Notes: generated by a model not told the origin, from the letters alone. DNA of 23,260 bases from an uncultured Eubacteriales bacterium (GCA_900545135.1 UQXL01000032.1:1-23260), one strand, 5' to 3'. Shown: positions 16,021-22,392, counted from the stretch's first letter. Made by a program: numbers and translations.

Positions 16021-16376
16021 GGGGGTGTAAAGGTTTCGACGGGGGTGTAGAGACAGGATAAGCGAGCGGTAGTTTGCCAGTCTACCTAAAAAAGGCACGT
16101 TAAATATAAACGCTAAAAAGAACAATAATTTCGCATTAGCTGCTTAGTTCAGCACCGCGCGCCGGTTTGGTTTTACCTGTAGGTCCATTTTCCGGCGACG
16201 ACTATACAGGAAAACTGCGTGTGAAAGCCCGGCAGCACGTAGGAACAACGGGATAGCTGAGGCTTGAGTCTGTCAGTGGACGTTTGCTTCGGCGAATTTT
16301 AAAACATTGACTGCGCTCGGAGAAAATTCTGCGGAAATGCTTTCGGACGTGGGTTCGATTCCCACCATCTCCACCA
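16021..16376 (+). ncRNA. ssrA: tmRNA (transfer-messenger RNA)
   Basis: tmRNA rescues stalled ribosomes with SmpB and tags the unfinished protein for degradation. The 5' end GGGGGTG can pair with CATCTCC before the 3' ACCA (two G-U pairs), forming the tRNA-like acceptor stem. The T-arm GGGTTCGATTCCC lies at 16351-16363. The tag reading frame ends ...A-K-K-N-N-N-F-A-L-A-A then TAG (16112-16147), with the typical A-L-A-A degron; the exact resume codon is uncertain. CCA is encoded. A perfect sigma-A promoter lies upstream and a terminator downstream. The 3' end is copied twice further downstream (16564 and 17355), marking it as an integration target. Confidence 0.95.
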
Positions 16377-16420
16377 ATAATCACAAAGCCGTAGCTTTTT
16401 AGTTACGGCTTTATGATTAT
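16377..16420 (+). terminator. stem-loop after tmRNA
   Basis: ATAATCA-C-AAAGCCGTA (16377-16393) pairs with TACGGCTTT-A-TGATTAT (16404-16420): 16 base pairs with one mismatch and a 10-base loop. A clear T-run after the stem is missing, but the AAAG...CTTT base and position directly after ssrA make it the likely end of the tmRNA transcript. Confidence 0.75.
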
Positions 16421-16432
16421 CTTATGATTTTA

Positions 16433-16563
16433 GGGAATCGAACCCGCCGGGCACGAGCGCAGGGAGAAGCTCCGGTGGAGCTTCGAGCAGCGAGTGATCC
16501 GAAGCCGAGCAGGAGCGAGGCGAGGAGGCAGTATGCGAGCGTAAGCGCAGCATACGGTCGGAA
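16433..16563. other. GC-rich insert between tmRNA end and its first copy
   Basis: This segment is far more GC-rich than both flanks. It starts with GGGAATCGAACCC (16433-16445), the reverse complement of the tmRNA T-arm. It has a perfect 8-bp hairpin GAAGCTCC-GGT-GGAGCTTC (16466-16484) and a weaker GTATGC...GCATAC hairpin near 16531-16555. It ends at the repeated tmRNA 3' end. No gene is credible in it. It looks like a leftover of an element inserted at ssrA or a dispersed repeat. Confidence 0.5.
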
Positions 16564-16578
16564 CCACCATCTCCACCA
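16564..16578 (+). repeat. second copy of the tmRNA 3' end (att-like)
   Basis: CCACCATCTCCACCA repeats exactly the last 15 bases of ssrA (16362-16376). Such copies are left when tyrosine-recombinase elements integrate at the tmRNA 3' end. It forms the left border of the MntA/HepT cassette. Confidence 0.75.
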
Positions 16579-16613
16579 GACAACAAAATAAAAGAAAATC
16601 AATTGAAGATGAT

Positions 16614-16642
16614 TTGAAATGTTTTATAAGATGAAGTAAAAT
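16614..16642 (+). promoter_or_regulatory. promoter of the MntA/HepT pair
   Basis: TTGAAA (16614-16619), 17 bases, TAAAAT (16637-16642): one mismatch in each box. It lies inside the cassette, so the pair carries its own promoter. Confidence 0.7.
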
Positions 16643-16683
16643 AAGATATACAAAAGGCTTTTATGGTTATGGAGGTACTGATG

Positions 16684-16986
16684 ATGACAGACTATATCTA
16701 TTCTATACCAGAAATTAAACAGATTTTGATGCCAATATTTGATAAATATGAAGTCAATAAGGCAATTTTATTTGGGTCGTATAGTAAAGAAACAGCTACG
16801 AAAACGAGCGATATAGATCTGCTTGTGGATAGCGGACTTAGAGGCTTGATGTTTGTCGGGCTCGCGGAAGATATCCGCAATGCGCTTGATAAGGATATAG
16901 ACATATTTGATGTGACGCATATTGAACCAAAATCACGAATCGGAGATGAGATAGAAAGCACCGGGGTGATAGTTTATGAAAAATGA
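16684..16986 (+). CDS. mntA: MntA-type nucleotidyltransferase antitoxin
   Basis: A minimal nucleotidyltransferase of 100 residues when started at ATG 16684, 7 bases after GGAGGT (16671-16676); ATG 16681 is an alternative and the upstream ATGs at 16663/16669 lie before the ribosome site. The G-S-x10-D-x-D motif is intact: Gly31-Ser32 and Asp43-Ile-Asp45. A further acidic stretch D-I-D-I-F-D near residues 77-82 could give the third metal ligand. In characterised pairs (Shewanella MntA/HepT) this enzyme adds AMP to the toxin's Tyr and blocks it. The gene overlaps hepT by 11 bases. It is AT-rich relative to the neighbouring operons and lies between copies of the tmRNA 3' end. Confidence 0.9.
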   Translation: MTDYIYSIPEIKQILMPIFDKYEVNKAILFGSYSKETATKTSDIDLLVDSGLRGLMFVGLAEDIRNALDKDIDIFDVTHIEPKSRIGDEIESTGVIVYEK

Positions 16987-17317
16987 AATAATTGTTGATA
17001 AATTGATGGGCTATGCTGAGAAAATAGTTGATTATTGTTATGATAAAGATTATGATAATTTCAAGAATGAAACAATGCTTGTAGAGGCTTGTGTCTTTAA
17101 TTTGAGTCAGATTGGGGAATTAGTCAGGCATCTTGATAATGAATTTATTGAGCTTCATTCTGAATTGCCATGGGCTCAAATAAGAGGGTTAAGGAATAGA
17201 ATAATACATGATTATGAAGGCGTAAATCTTAATCTCGTCTGGGAGATTATTTCATATGATATACCGAGGCTGATAATAAATTTGAAAGAGATAAAATTAG
17301 AGGTTGCAAACAGGTGA
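16976..17317 (+). CDS. hepT: HepT-type HEPN toxin
   Basis: A 113-residue helical HEPN protein (DUF86 type). The RNase motif R-x4-H-x-Y is present: Arg73, His78, Tyr80 in R-N-R-I-I-H-D-Y. In known HepT proteins this site cleaves RNA, and the Tyr is the target of AMP addition by MntA. The start ATG 16976 overlaps mntA and has GGGGTG upstream, so the two are translationally coupled with antitoxin first. Length is usual for the family. The gene ends 38 bases before the third tmRNA 3'-end copy. Confidence 0.9.
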   Translation: MKNEIIVDKLMGYAEKIVDYCYDKDYDNFKNETMLVEACVFNLSQIGELVRHLDNEFIELHSELPWAQIRGLRNRIIHDYEGVNLNLVWEIISYDIPRLIINLKEIKLEVANR

Positions 17318-17354
17318 TATCCTGTAATATCAATGAGTTTCTCTCTTTTCCTAC

Positions 17355-17369
17355 CCACCATCTCCACCA
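17355..17369 (+). repeat. third copy of the tmRNA 3' end (att-like)
   Basis: CCCACCATCTCCACCA at 17354-17369 repeats the last 16 bases of ssrA, one more than the second copy. It forms the right border of the 776-base MntA/HepT cassette. No T-arm precedes it, so it is not a functional RNA end. Confidence 0.75.
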
Positions 17370-17463
17370 TCTCCCCTCTGAATTATCGGCAGAGTACGTG
17401 TCGAATTATGTCGATGTTGTACATTTCTCTCTTTTTCAAAAATTTTGACAACAACTATCGCAG

Positions 17464-17511
17464 AAAATGTTGGCAGATTTCCAAATAAAAAGAAATTTGC
17501 CAACATTTTTT
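17464..17511. terminator. 18-bp inverted repeat, likely terminator
   Basis: AAAATGTTGGCAGATTTC (17464-17481) pairs with GAAATTTGCCAACATTTT (17492-17509) with one mismatch and a 10-base loop; six T (17506-17511) close the right side. It could end transcripts from hepT and, because it is nearly symmetric, from the other strand. Its arm is related to the arms of the next inverted repeat (17556-17604). Confidence 0.65.
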
Positions 17512-17555
17512 ACTTTATATGTATATTATTCCATAATTAGTTAAGAGAAAACGCC

Positions 17556-17604
17556 TAAAATGTTGTCAAAATCTCTATATATCATAAAATATGACAACAT
17601 TTTA
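17556..17604 (+). promoter_or_regulatory. promoter framed by a 13-bp inverted repeat
   Basis: TAAAATGTTGTCA (17556-17568) and TGACAACATTTTA (17592-17604) are a perfect inverted pair. Inside it TTGTCA (17563-17568), 16 bases, TAAAAT (17585-17590) form a good sigma-A promoter. The left arm overlaps the -35 and the right arm covers the expected start site, an arrangement typical of an operator pair. The same AAAATGTTG-K-CA half-site also forms the stem at 17464-17509. Confidence 0.55.
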
Positions 17605-17925
17605 CAAAAGTTTACATTTTAGAGGTGCCCTGAAAGCTGGACTACGCAGGCTGCAAAAGACACTGACTCTGTTCATTTTACGAACTGTTGCAGCCGGGAG
17701 AGGAATAGGTCATGTATGTGTAAGCCTAGCCAGAATCTTCTGAGCATGCTGGCGACTTCGCATGAACCGGATGCAGAGGATTAGCCAAGGGATTCGGTTG
17801 AAGCCAGGGTCGTGGGGGATTAGCTAGGGGCATCGGTTGAAGCCAGGGTCGTGGGGGATTAGCCAAGGGATTCGGTTGAAGTAAAAGCTGGGAGAAGAAC
17901 CCTCTCTCCCGGGCAATATAAGAAA
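17605..17925 (+). ncRNA. possible structured RNA
   Basis: Downstream of the promoter at 17563-17590 the sequence can fold in several places: GGCTGCAA (17649-17656) with TTGCAGCC (17688-17695) enclosing GTTC/GAAC; TAGG with CCTA around 17707-17730; GCCAG with CTGGC near 17730-17754; AACCG with CGGTT near 17765-17799; and GGGAGA with TCTCCC near 17890-17911. The segment is more GC-rich than its flanks and has no credible ORF. I do not recognise the family. It could be a free ncRNA or the leader of the TudS/ABC operon. The 39-bp repeats lie inside it. Confidence 0.4.
17778..17881 (+). repeat. 39-bp tandem repeat, 2.7 copies
   Basis: Units start at 17778, 17817 and 17856, each beginning GGATTAGC and carrying CGGTTGAAG; the third stops after 26 bases. 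The copies differ at only a few bases, so the expansion is recent compared with the degenerate repeats elsewhere in the window. In the opposite strand the unit happens to encode 13 residues without stops, but the ORF is not credible. Confidence 0.9.
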
Positions 17926-17952
17926 AATCGGTTCGAGAGGTCTGACACGGGA

Positions 17953-17985
17953 CATTTTCTACACGAATCTTGGCGCAAGAAAATG
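17953..17985. repeat. 8-bp inverted repeat
   Basis: CATTTTCT (17953-17960) and AGAAAATG (17978-17985) form a perfect stem with a 17-base loop. There is no T-run, so its role is unclear. Confidence 0.4.
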
Positions 17986-18052
17986 GGCGGTATGACATAG
18001 ATAAAATAGAATACCTCAATAAGAATAGGGACACCTCATAGATAATTCTAAT

Positions 18053-18081
18053 TAGACATTTTCCGCAGTTAATAATAAAAT
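18053..18081 (+). promoter_or_regulatory. promoter for the TudS/ABC operon
   Basis: TAGACA (18053-18058), 17 bases, TAAAAT (18076-18081): one mismatch in each box. An inverted pair TTTTCCGC (18059-18066) and GCGGAAAA (18098-18105) frames the -10 and start site. It would give a ~235-base leader up to ATG 18324. Confidence 0.55.
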
Positions 18082-18129
18082 TTTAATGTATTTTGGTGCG
18101 GAAAACACGAGGCGGAAATTTGCAGCATT

Positions 18130-18300
18130 GAGCCCGGGAAGCTCGAAGCATAGAACTTGAGTCGAGGTATTTGAAGCATAGAGTTCGAGGCATCTGAGGC
18201 ATGGAGCTCGAGGCAGAGAGACCGGTGCATGGAGGCCGATGCATGGAGCTCGGGGCAGAAAGTCCGGGCAGAAAGTCCGGCGCAGGAGTTTTAAAACGGA
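18130..18300 (+). repeat. degenerate GA-rich repeats in the TudS leader
   Basis: The leader is built of variants of GAAGCATAGAGTTCGAGGC-like words (for example near 18157, 18186 and 18209) with irregular spacing, followed by two exact tandem copies of GCAGAAAGTCCGG (18255-18267 and 18268-18280). No convincing ORF or known riboswitch core is seen. Confidence 0.65.
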
Positions 18301-18323
18301 GCCGGATGCAGGGAGTTTGAAAG

Positions 18324-18866
18324 ATGAAGAGAAACAGAAAGATCGCGGTAGTAGCCAACTGCTTGCTCAATGCAAACGCAAAAGTGGAAGGCATAGCGAC
18401 AGTCGGCGGAGCGGCGCCGGTAATTGTCAGACTGATAGAAAAAGGATACGGAATAATACAGCTGCCTTGTATAGAAATGGCCATGTTCGGCTCGCAGAGA
18501 TGGGGAATAGTGTACGAGCAGTGCGATTTTCCGGGATATAGAGATAAATGCAGAGAGCTTTTGGATCCGATAGTAAGGCAGCTTGCCGACTACAGCAGCC
18601 ACGGCTATGAAATAGCCGCCATAATCGGCATGGATGGAAGTCCCACATGCGGAGTCAATTTGACGGTCGAGGGCCCGTGGGGCGGCGAATTCAATGAGTT
18701 CAACGATTATCAGAAAAAGATAGACGATGTGAGAGAAGCGGAGCATAAAGGCGTAATGATGGAAGAACTTGCTTCCATGCTCAGAGAAAGCGGACTTGAG
18801 ATTCCGTTTTACGCCGTAAGCGAGAAAGCAATGTCGTCAGGAGATGACATAGCAGATATATTATAA
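18324..18866 (+). CDS. TudS-related putative desulfidase (DUF523-like)
   Basis: A 180-residue protein of the family related to TudS, the Fe-S enzyme that removes sulfur from 2-thiouracil. Three Cys stand at family positions: Cys13 in N-C-L-L-N, Cys49 in L-P-C-I-E-M and Cys109 in G-M-D-G-S-P-T-C-G-V; in TudS three cysteines hold a 4Fe-4S cluster. The exact substrate is unknown. A GGGAG sequence lies before ATG 18324. It sits 41 bases before a complete amino-acid ABC importer on the same strand and is probably co-transcribed, which may mean that the imported compound is sulfur-containing; that link is only inferred. Confidence 0.8.
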   Translation: MKRNRKIAVVANCLLNANAKVEGIATVGGAAPVIVRLIEKGYGIIQLPCIEMAMFGSQRWGIVYEQCDFPGYRDKCRELLDPIVRQLADYSSHGYEIAAIIGMDGSPTCGVNLTVEGPWGGEFNEFNDYQKKIDDVREAEHKGVMMEELASMLRESGLEIPFYAVSEKAMSSGDDIADIL

Positions 18867-18907
18867 CCAAGACACGACAAAGACGAGGAAAGAAGAGGAG
18901 AAAAAAG

Positions 18908-19699
18908 ATGAGAAAGAAACTTTTAGCGGTATTGATGGTATTTGTTCTCGCGGTGGCATTCGCCGGATGCGGAAACGATTCTAAGGACGAGCCTTCAGAA
19001 GACACTTCGCTTAAAGATTTACAAGACGCCGGAGTTATGAAAGTAGGAATGTGCCCTGAATATCCTCCGTTTGAGAGCATCAACACTTCTGGTGAGATCG
19101 AAGGATTCGACGCCGATCTTGCTAAAGCCATAGGAGAAAAACTCGGAGTAGAGGTTGAGTTCGTTAACACGCCGTATGAAGGACTTATCGCCGGACTGCA
19201 GAACGGAGACTTTGATATTATCATGTCGGGAATGTCTCCGGAGGAAGCGGACGAAGCAGACAAGACTTTGAACGTCACTGAAAACTACTACGCGGTAGAC
19301 GAAGTCGTCCTGACTAAGGATAAAAATATCACTTCAAAGGAAGACCTGGCAGGTAAAGCCGTGGGAAGTCATTCAGGAAGCACCTCCGAATATGCTGTAA
19401 ACGCTTTGATTGAAGAGGGAATCGACATTGATTCCAAGCCATATAACAGACATTCAGAAGCTTTCGCAGATTTACAGAATGGAAATATAGACGCTCAGGT
19501 CGTTGAAAGCACATGGGCCAACGAAAAGGTTACCGAAGACAGCGGAATCGTCATACTGGACGAGCCTGTCAGCACTATAAACGTGGCCGGTGTTATCGGA
19601 AAAGATAAGACAGCATTTACCGAAGCATTCAACAACGCTTTGAAAGAGCTTATGGAAAGCGGAGAATACGATGAGATCGTAGCCAAGTGGTTCTCATAA
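18908..19699 (+). CDS. amino-acid ABC transporter substrate-binding lipoprotein
   Basis: A 263-residue family-3 solute-binding protein. It begins with a lipoprotein signal M-R-K-K-L-L-A-V..., lipobox F-A-G-C with Cys21 as lipid anchor, followed by an acidic linker, so it should be tethered outside the membrane. Binding-fold landmarks: P-P-F-E near 55-58, G-F-D-A-D-L-A-K-A-I-G near 67-77, Y-E-G-L-I-A-G-L-Q-N-G near 92-102 and D-I-I-M-S-G-M-S near 104-111, as in binding proteins for polar amino acids. The specificity cannot be read with confidence. AGAGGAG precedes ATG 18908. The permease and ATPase genes follow directly. Confidence 0.93.
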   Translation: MRKKLLAVLMVFVLAVAFAGCGNDSKDEPSEDTSLKDLQDAGVMKVGMCPEYPPFESINTSGEIEGFDADLAKAIGEKLGVEVEFVNTPYEGLIAGLQNGDFDIIMSGMSPEEADEADKTLNVTENYYAVDEVVLTKDKNITSKEDLAGKAVGSHSGSTSEYAVNALIEEGIDIDSKPYNRHSEAFADLQNGNIDAQVVESTWANEKVTEDSGIVILDEPVSTINVAGVIGKDKTAFTEAFNNALKELMESGEYDEIVAKWFS

Positions 19700-19716
19700 T
19701 AGGGGGATAACTTACG

Positions 19717-20379
19717 ATGTCATTGGATTTTTCGGTCTTACTGCCATATAAAGGCCTTTTGCCCGCCGCGTTGCTCATAACCATAGAAATAGGCGTCATA
19801 GGATTTATCCTTGCAGTGTGCATTTCTACAATAGTCGGAACTCTGAGAAGCAGAAAGCTGCCTAAAGTGTTTGAAGTTTTGCTGGGAATATATGTTGAAA
19901 TATTCCGCTGCACGCCGCTGCTTGTACAGCTGTTCTTCGTGTATTACGGACTGCCGACGCTGGGCATCAGGATAGAGCCGGTCACGGCGGCAATCTTTAC
20001 AATGGGATTCAACAGCGGCGCATATCTTTCGGAAAACGTGAGAGGAGCCATCCTTTCCGTAGACAAGGGGCAGTATGAAGCTGCGAAAATGCTTGGCTAC
20101 AACGCATTGCAGACAAGCCGTCACATAGTTTTGCCTCAGGCGATGCGCGTGGCGATACCGTCTTTTATGAATGGATTTTCTTCCATCATCAAGGAAACGT
20201 CCATAGTATCGGTGCTTCCCGTTGTGGAACTGACAAAGCTTGGCAATCAAGTTTATGCCAAGACATATCATCCCTTTGAAATATATATGCTTCTCGGGGT
20301 GATATATTTTCTACTTACCTATGTTGTGACTTTTCTGGCTAAATGGTTAGAAAGGAAGGCGTCAAAATGGCAAAACTGA
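19717..20379 (+). CDS. amino-acid ABC transporter permease
   Basis: A 220-residue HisM/ArtQ-type membrane protein with about five hydrophobic helices. F-R-C-T-P-L-L-V-Q-L near 63-72 is typical of the family, and the EAA loop that docks the ATPase is at 121-142 (E-A-A-K-M-L-G then I-V-L-P-Q-A). A single permease gene implies a homodimer in the membrane. AGGGGG lies upstream of ATG 19717; the gap to the binding protein is 17 bases. Its 3' end overlaps the ATPase start. Confidence 0.93.
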   Translation: MSLDFSVLLPYKGLLPAALLITIEIGVIGFILAVCISTIVGTLRSRKLPKVFEVLLGIYVEIFRCTPLLVQLFFVYYGLPTLGIRIEPVTAAIFTMGFNSGAYLSENVRGAILSVDKGQYEAAKMLGYNALQTSRHIVLPQAMRVAIPSFMNGFSSIIKETSIVSVLPVVELTKLGNQVYAKTYHPFEIYMLLGVIYFLLTYVVTFLAKWLERKASKWQN

Positions 20380-21098
20380 TAGAGATAAAGAACCTCAGGA
20401 AATCCTTTAACGGTAAGGCAGTCCTTAAAGATATAAACCTTGAAATAAACAAAGGAGATATAGTGGCCATAATCGGCGCCAGCGGCTCCGGCAAGAGTAC
20501 GATGATAAGATGCATCGCAGGCCTTGAAAAGGGTGAGAGCGGTCAGATACTGCTCAACGGCGAGAATATAGAAAGCGGAGGTCAGACTGCCGGTAAGATT
20601 GGAATGGTATTTCAGAATTTCAATCTGTTTCCCCACTATACGGTGAAAGAAAATATTACAAAGCCGCTGACGACGGTGAAAAAGACTCCGCAGGAGGAAG
20701 CCGAAGCCATAGCATGCGAACTGTTGGCAAAAGTAAAATTGTCAGAGGCCTCGGAACAGTATCCGGCCACTCTTTCCGGCGGCCAGAAGCAGAGACTTGC
20801 CATAGCCAGGTGTCTGGCCATGAATCCTGAAATAATCGCTTTCGACGAGCCTACATCGTCGCTGGATCCGGAGCTGGCTCATGAAGTGTTTCAGACCATC
20901 AAAGAACTGGCCGGCGAGGGTCAGACCATGCTCATAGTGACGCATCAGATAAACGCTATCCGCAGCTTTGCCACCAGGGTAGCTTTCCTGAAAGACGGCA
21001 TAATAGAAGTCGAGGGAAGCTGCGAAGAGATATTTGAAAAGTCGGATAATGAAAGTCTCAGACAGTTCCTGAACATGGTGGGCTTTGAGGACTTGTAA
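20367..21098 (+). CDS. amino-acid ABC transporter ATP-binding protein
   Basis: A 243-residue GlnQ/ArtP-type ATPase that powers the importer. Walker A G-A-S-G-S-G-K-S-T is at 37-45, the signature L-S-G-G-Q-K-Q-R near 136-143, Walker B I-I-A-F-D-E-P-T-S-S-L-D near 155-166 and the switch His in I-V-T-H-Q near 189-193. I chose ATG 20367 because GGAAGG lies just upstream and the protein then starts M-A-K-L-I-E-I-K-N as usual; ATG 20343 would add eight residues without a ribosome site. It overlaps the permease gene by 13 bases. A terminator follows. Confidence 0.94.
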   Translation: MAKLIEIKNLRKSFNGKAVLKDINLEINKGDIVAIIGASGSGKSTMIRCIAGLEKGESGQILLNGENIESGGQTAGKIGMVFQNFNLFPHYTVKENITKPLTTVKKTPQEEAEAIACELLAKVKLSEASEQYPATLSGGQKQRLAIARCLAMNPEIIAFDEPTSSLDPELAHEVFQTIKELAGEGQTMLIVTHQINAIRSFATRVAFLKDGIIEVEGSCEEIFEKSDNESLRQFLNMVGFEDL

Positions 21099-21101
21099 AT
21101 T

Positions 21102-21131
21102 AAAAAGCAGGCGGAAAAACTGCCTGCTTTT
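21102..21131. terminator. bidirectional terminator between convergent genes
   Basis: AAAAGCAGGC (21103-21112) pairs with GCCTGCTTTT (21122-21131), a perfect 10-bp stem with a 9-base loop; both flanks are A/T rich. It stops the ABC operon from the left and the deiminase gene from the right. Confidence 0.8.
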
Positions 21132-21182
21132 AGTTTGCAATGAAGTTGTATTTTCTACGGAAAACATCGTTTCTCCAGTTAA

Positions 21183-22124
21183 TTATCCTCTCTTGAGGAA
21201 AGCCGTGATGCAGTGAAGGGCGCCGCGGCCTTTGATGATCTCCGAAACGTTGACCGTGATGACTTTGATGCCGTTTTCCTCCAGCAGAGCCTGCGCCCTC
21301 GGATTGCCCTCAGGCATCACTATAAGGCCCGGTTCGATAGCTACGAAATTGCAGCAGAAAGTTTCGCGGACTTCAGTTCTCGAAGGGACTTCGAGTATTT
21401 TGAATCCTTTTTTCTTCAGCATATCCACGATATCGTAAGGCACCTGAGAGGCGTGGAGCAAGATGACGTCGTTGCTGGCAGGGTTCATCAGTCCGTCTAT
21501 ATGAATGTTGCTGTAAGGCTGCTGCATATGCCATACTTCCACACCCATGCGTTCCAGCTCAGTCTTGACCTGTTCATATCCGCTCCTGTTGCAGCGGCTT
21601 CCGGTTGAAACGACGCATGTATGTCTGTCCACCCACATGGCGTTGGCACCCTCGAACATGCCGTCGCCGCTTACAGTTTTGATTATTGGAACGCCTATAT
21701 CTGAAAGAGCTTTTGCTATGTAGCGTTCCTCTCCTCTTCTGGCAGCCATTCCAGGCCTTGTGAGAATTGCGCCCTCCGGAGTCATGAAGACGAGATCACG
21801 GCAGAAGATGGCGTTAGGCCTGTCTTCCCGCTGCTCTTCCACATAGTAGACCTTTACTCCGTGCCGGCGGTAGATGTCGGCTACAGCGTCGTGCTGGGCG
21901 CGCATCAGTTCAACGTCCACAGGCTCGTCGGAAAATCTCACTTCTTTAGCGTCAAAGTTTTCGATTTCCTTTCCCGGCCTTCTCATCAAAACCGCTCTGA
22001 GAGTATCAACTTCCGAGGCTACGCCCCATTCTCCCCAGTACAGCGGCATATCTTCTTCAAAATTTGTTTCTTTCGGGAACCATCTTTCGCCGGGGATGGC
22101 GTCGATGTCGATCATTTTATTCAT
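21183..22124 (-). CDS. arginine deiminase superfamily hydrolase (amidinotransferase fold)
   Basis: A 313-residue guanidino-group-modifying enzyme of the arginine deiminase/dimethylargininase superfamily. The catalytic set is visible: Cys305 in A-L-H-C-I-T-A near the C-terminus, His208 and Asp210 in N-I-H-I-D-G-L-M, Glu158 in M-F-E-G-A-N, plus F-C-R-D (107-110). Where many relatives have E-G-x-D the sequence has E-G-A-N, so the Asp that grips the guanidinium is Asn161 here; the substrate may thus be a ureido compound such as citrulline or a modified arginine, which is inference. ATG 22124 follows a perfect AGGAGG. A sigma-54 promoter and activator-type repeats lie upstream, beside a RocR-like regulator, implying induced amino-acid breakdown. 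Confidence 0.85.
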   Translation of the reverse strand: MNKMIDIDAIPGERWFPKETNFEEDMPLYWGEWGVASEVDTLRAVLMRRPGKEIENFDAKEVRFSDEPVDVELMRAQHDAVADIYRRHGVKVYYVEEQREDRPNAIFCRDLVFMTPEGAILTRPGMAARRGEERYIAKALSDIGVPIIKTVSGDGMFEGANAMWVDRHTCVVSTGSRCNRSGYEQVKTELERMGVEVWHMQQPYSNIHIDGLMNPASNDVILLHASQVPYDIVDMLKKKGFKILEVPSRTEVRETFCCNFVAIEPGLIVMPEGNPRAQALLEENGIKVITVNVSEIIKGRGALHCITAFLKRG

Positions 22125-22165
22125 TGTCTTCCTCCTATTTATTAGCGTGGTATATCAAAATATGA

Positions 22166-22181
22166 AGCAATAATTGTGCCA
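22166..22181 (-). promoter_or_regulatory. sigma-54 (-24/-12) promoter
   Basis: On the minus strand TGGCAC-AATTA-TTGCT is an exact fit to TGGCAC-N5-TTGCW. Its -12 end is 41 bases before ATG 22124, so transcription would start near 22155. A perfect AAATCAAT/ATTGATTT inverted pair (22192-22213) lies just upstream and may assist DNA bending. Confidence 0.92.
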
Positions 22182-22281
22182 ATGATAATATAAATCAATT
22201 ATTTTATTGATTTGTGTGTTTTCAAGGAAATGAGAAAATTTTTTGAAAATTAAATTTTTCAGGCGTAAAGCCCGGTAAAAA

Positions 22282-22356
22282 AACGTCAAAAAAACAGTAA
22301 AAAAATTATAAAAACGTCAAAGAATTTTGCCAAACGGAACAGAATTTTTTGACGTT
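22282..22356. promoter_or_regulatory. upstream activating sequences for the sigma-54 activator
   Basis: AACGTCAAA occurs at 22282-22290 and 22313-22321, 31 bases apart, and in reverse orientation as TTTGACGTT at 22348-22356. The last two form a 16-base inverted repeat with two mismatches (22313-22328 and 22341-22356). They lie 100-175 bases upstream of the sigma-54 promoter, the usual distance for enhancer sites bound by a Fis-type HTH. Confidence 0.65.
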
Positions 22357-22392
22357 CAGATGCAATCATATATTACAGTGTTTGAAAATTTT

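Noticed and set aside
16202..16384. Minus-strand ORF of 60 residues starting M-I-I-G-G-D-G-G-N-R-T-H-V
   Set aside because: It is the antisense of tmRNA; G-G-N-R-T-H-V proteins are well-known spurious ORFs over RNA genes.
16417..16602. Minus-strand ORF of 61 residues across the GC-rich insert
   Set aside because: It crosses the repeated tmRNA 3' end and shows no protein-like features.
17605..17760. Resemblance of AGAGGTGCC at 17622 to the start of cobalamin or lysine riboswitches
   Set aside because: The further conserved boxes of either riboswitch are missing, so no riboswitch class is called.
17726..18034. Minus-strand ORF with 13-residue proline-rich repeats
   Set aside because: The repeats come from the 39-bp tandem array; no ribosome site, no family, and it lies in a structured non-coding region.
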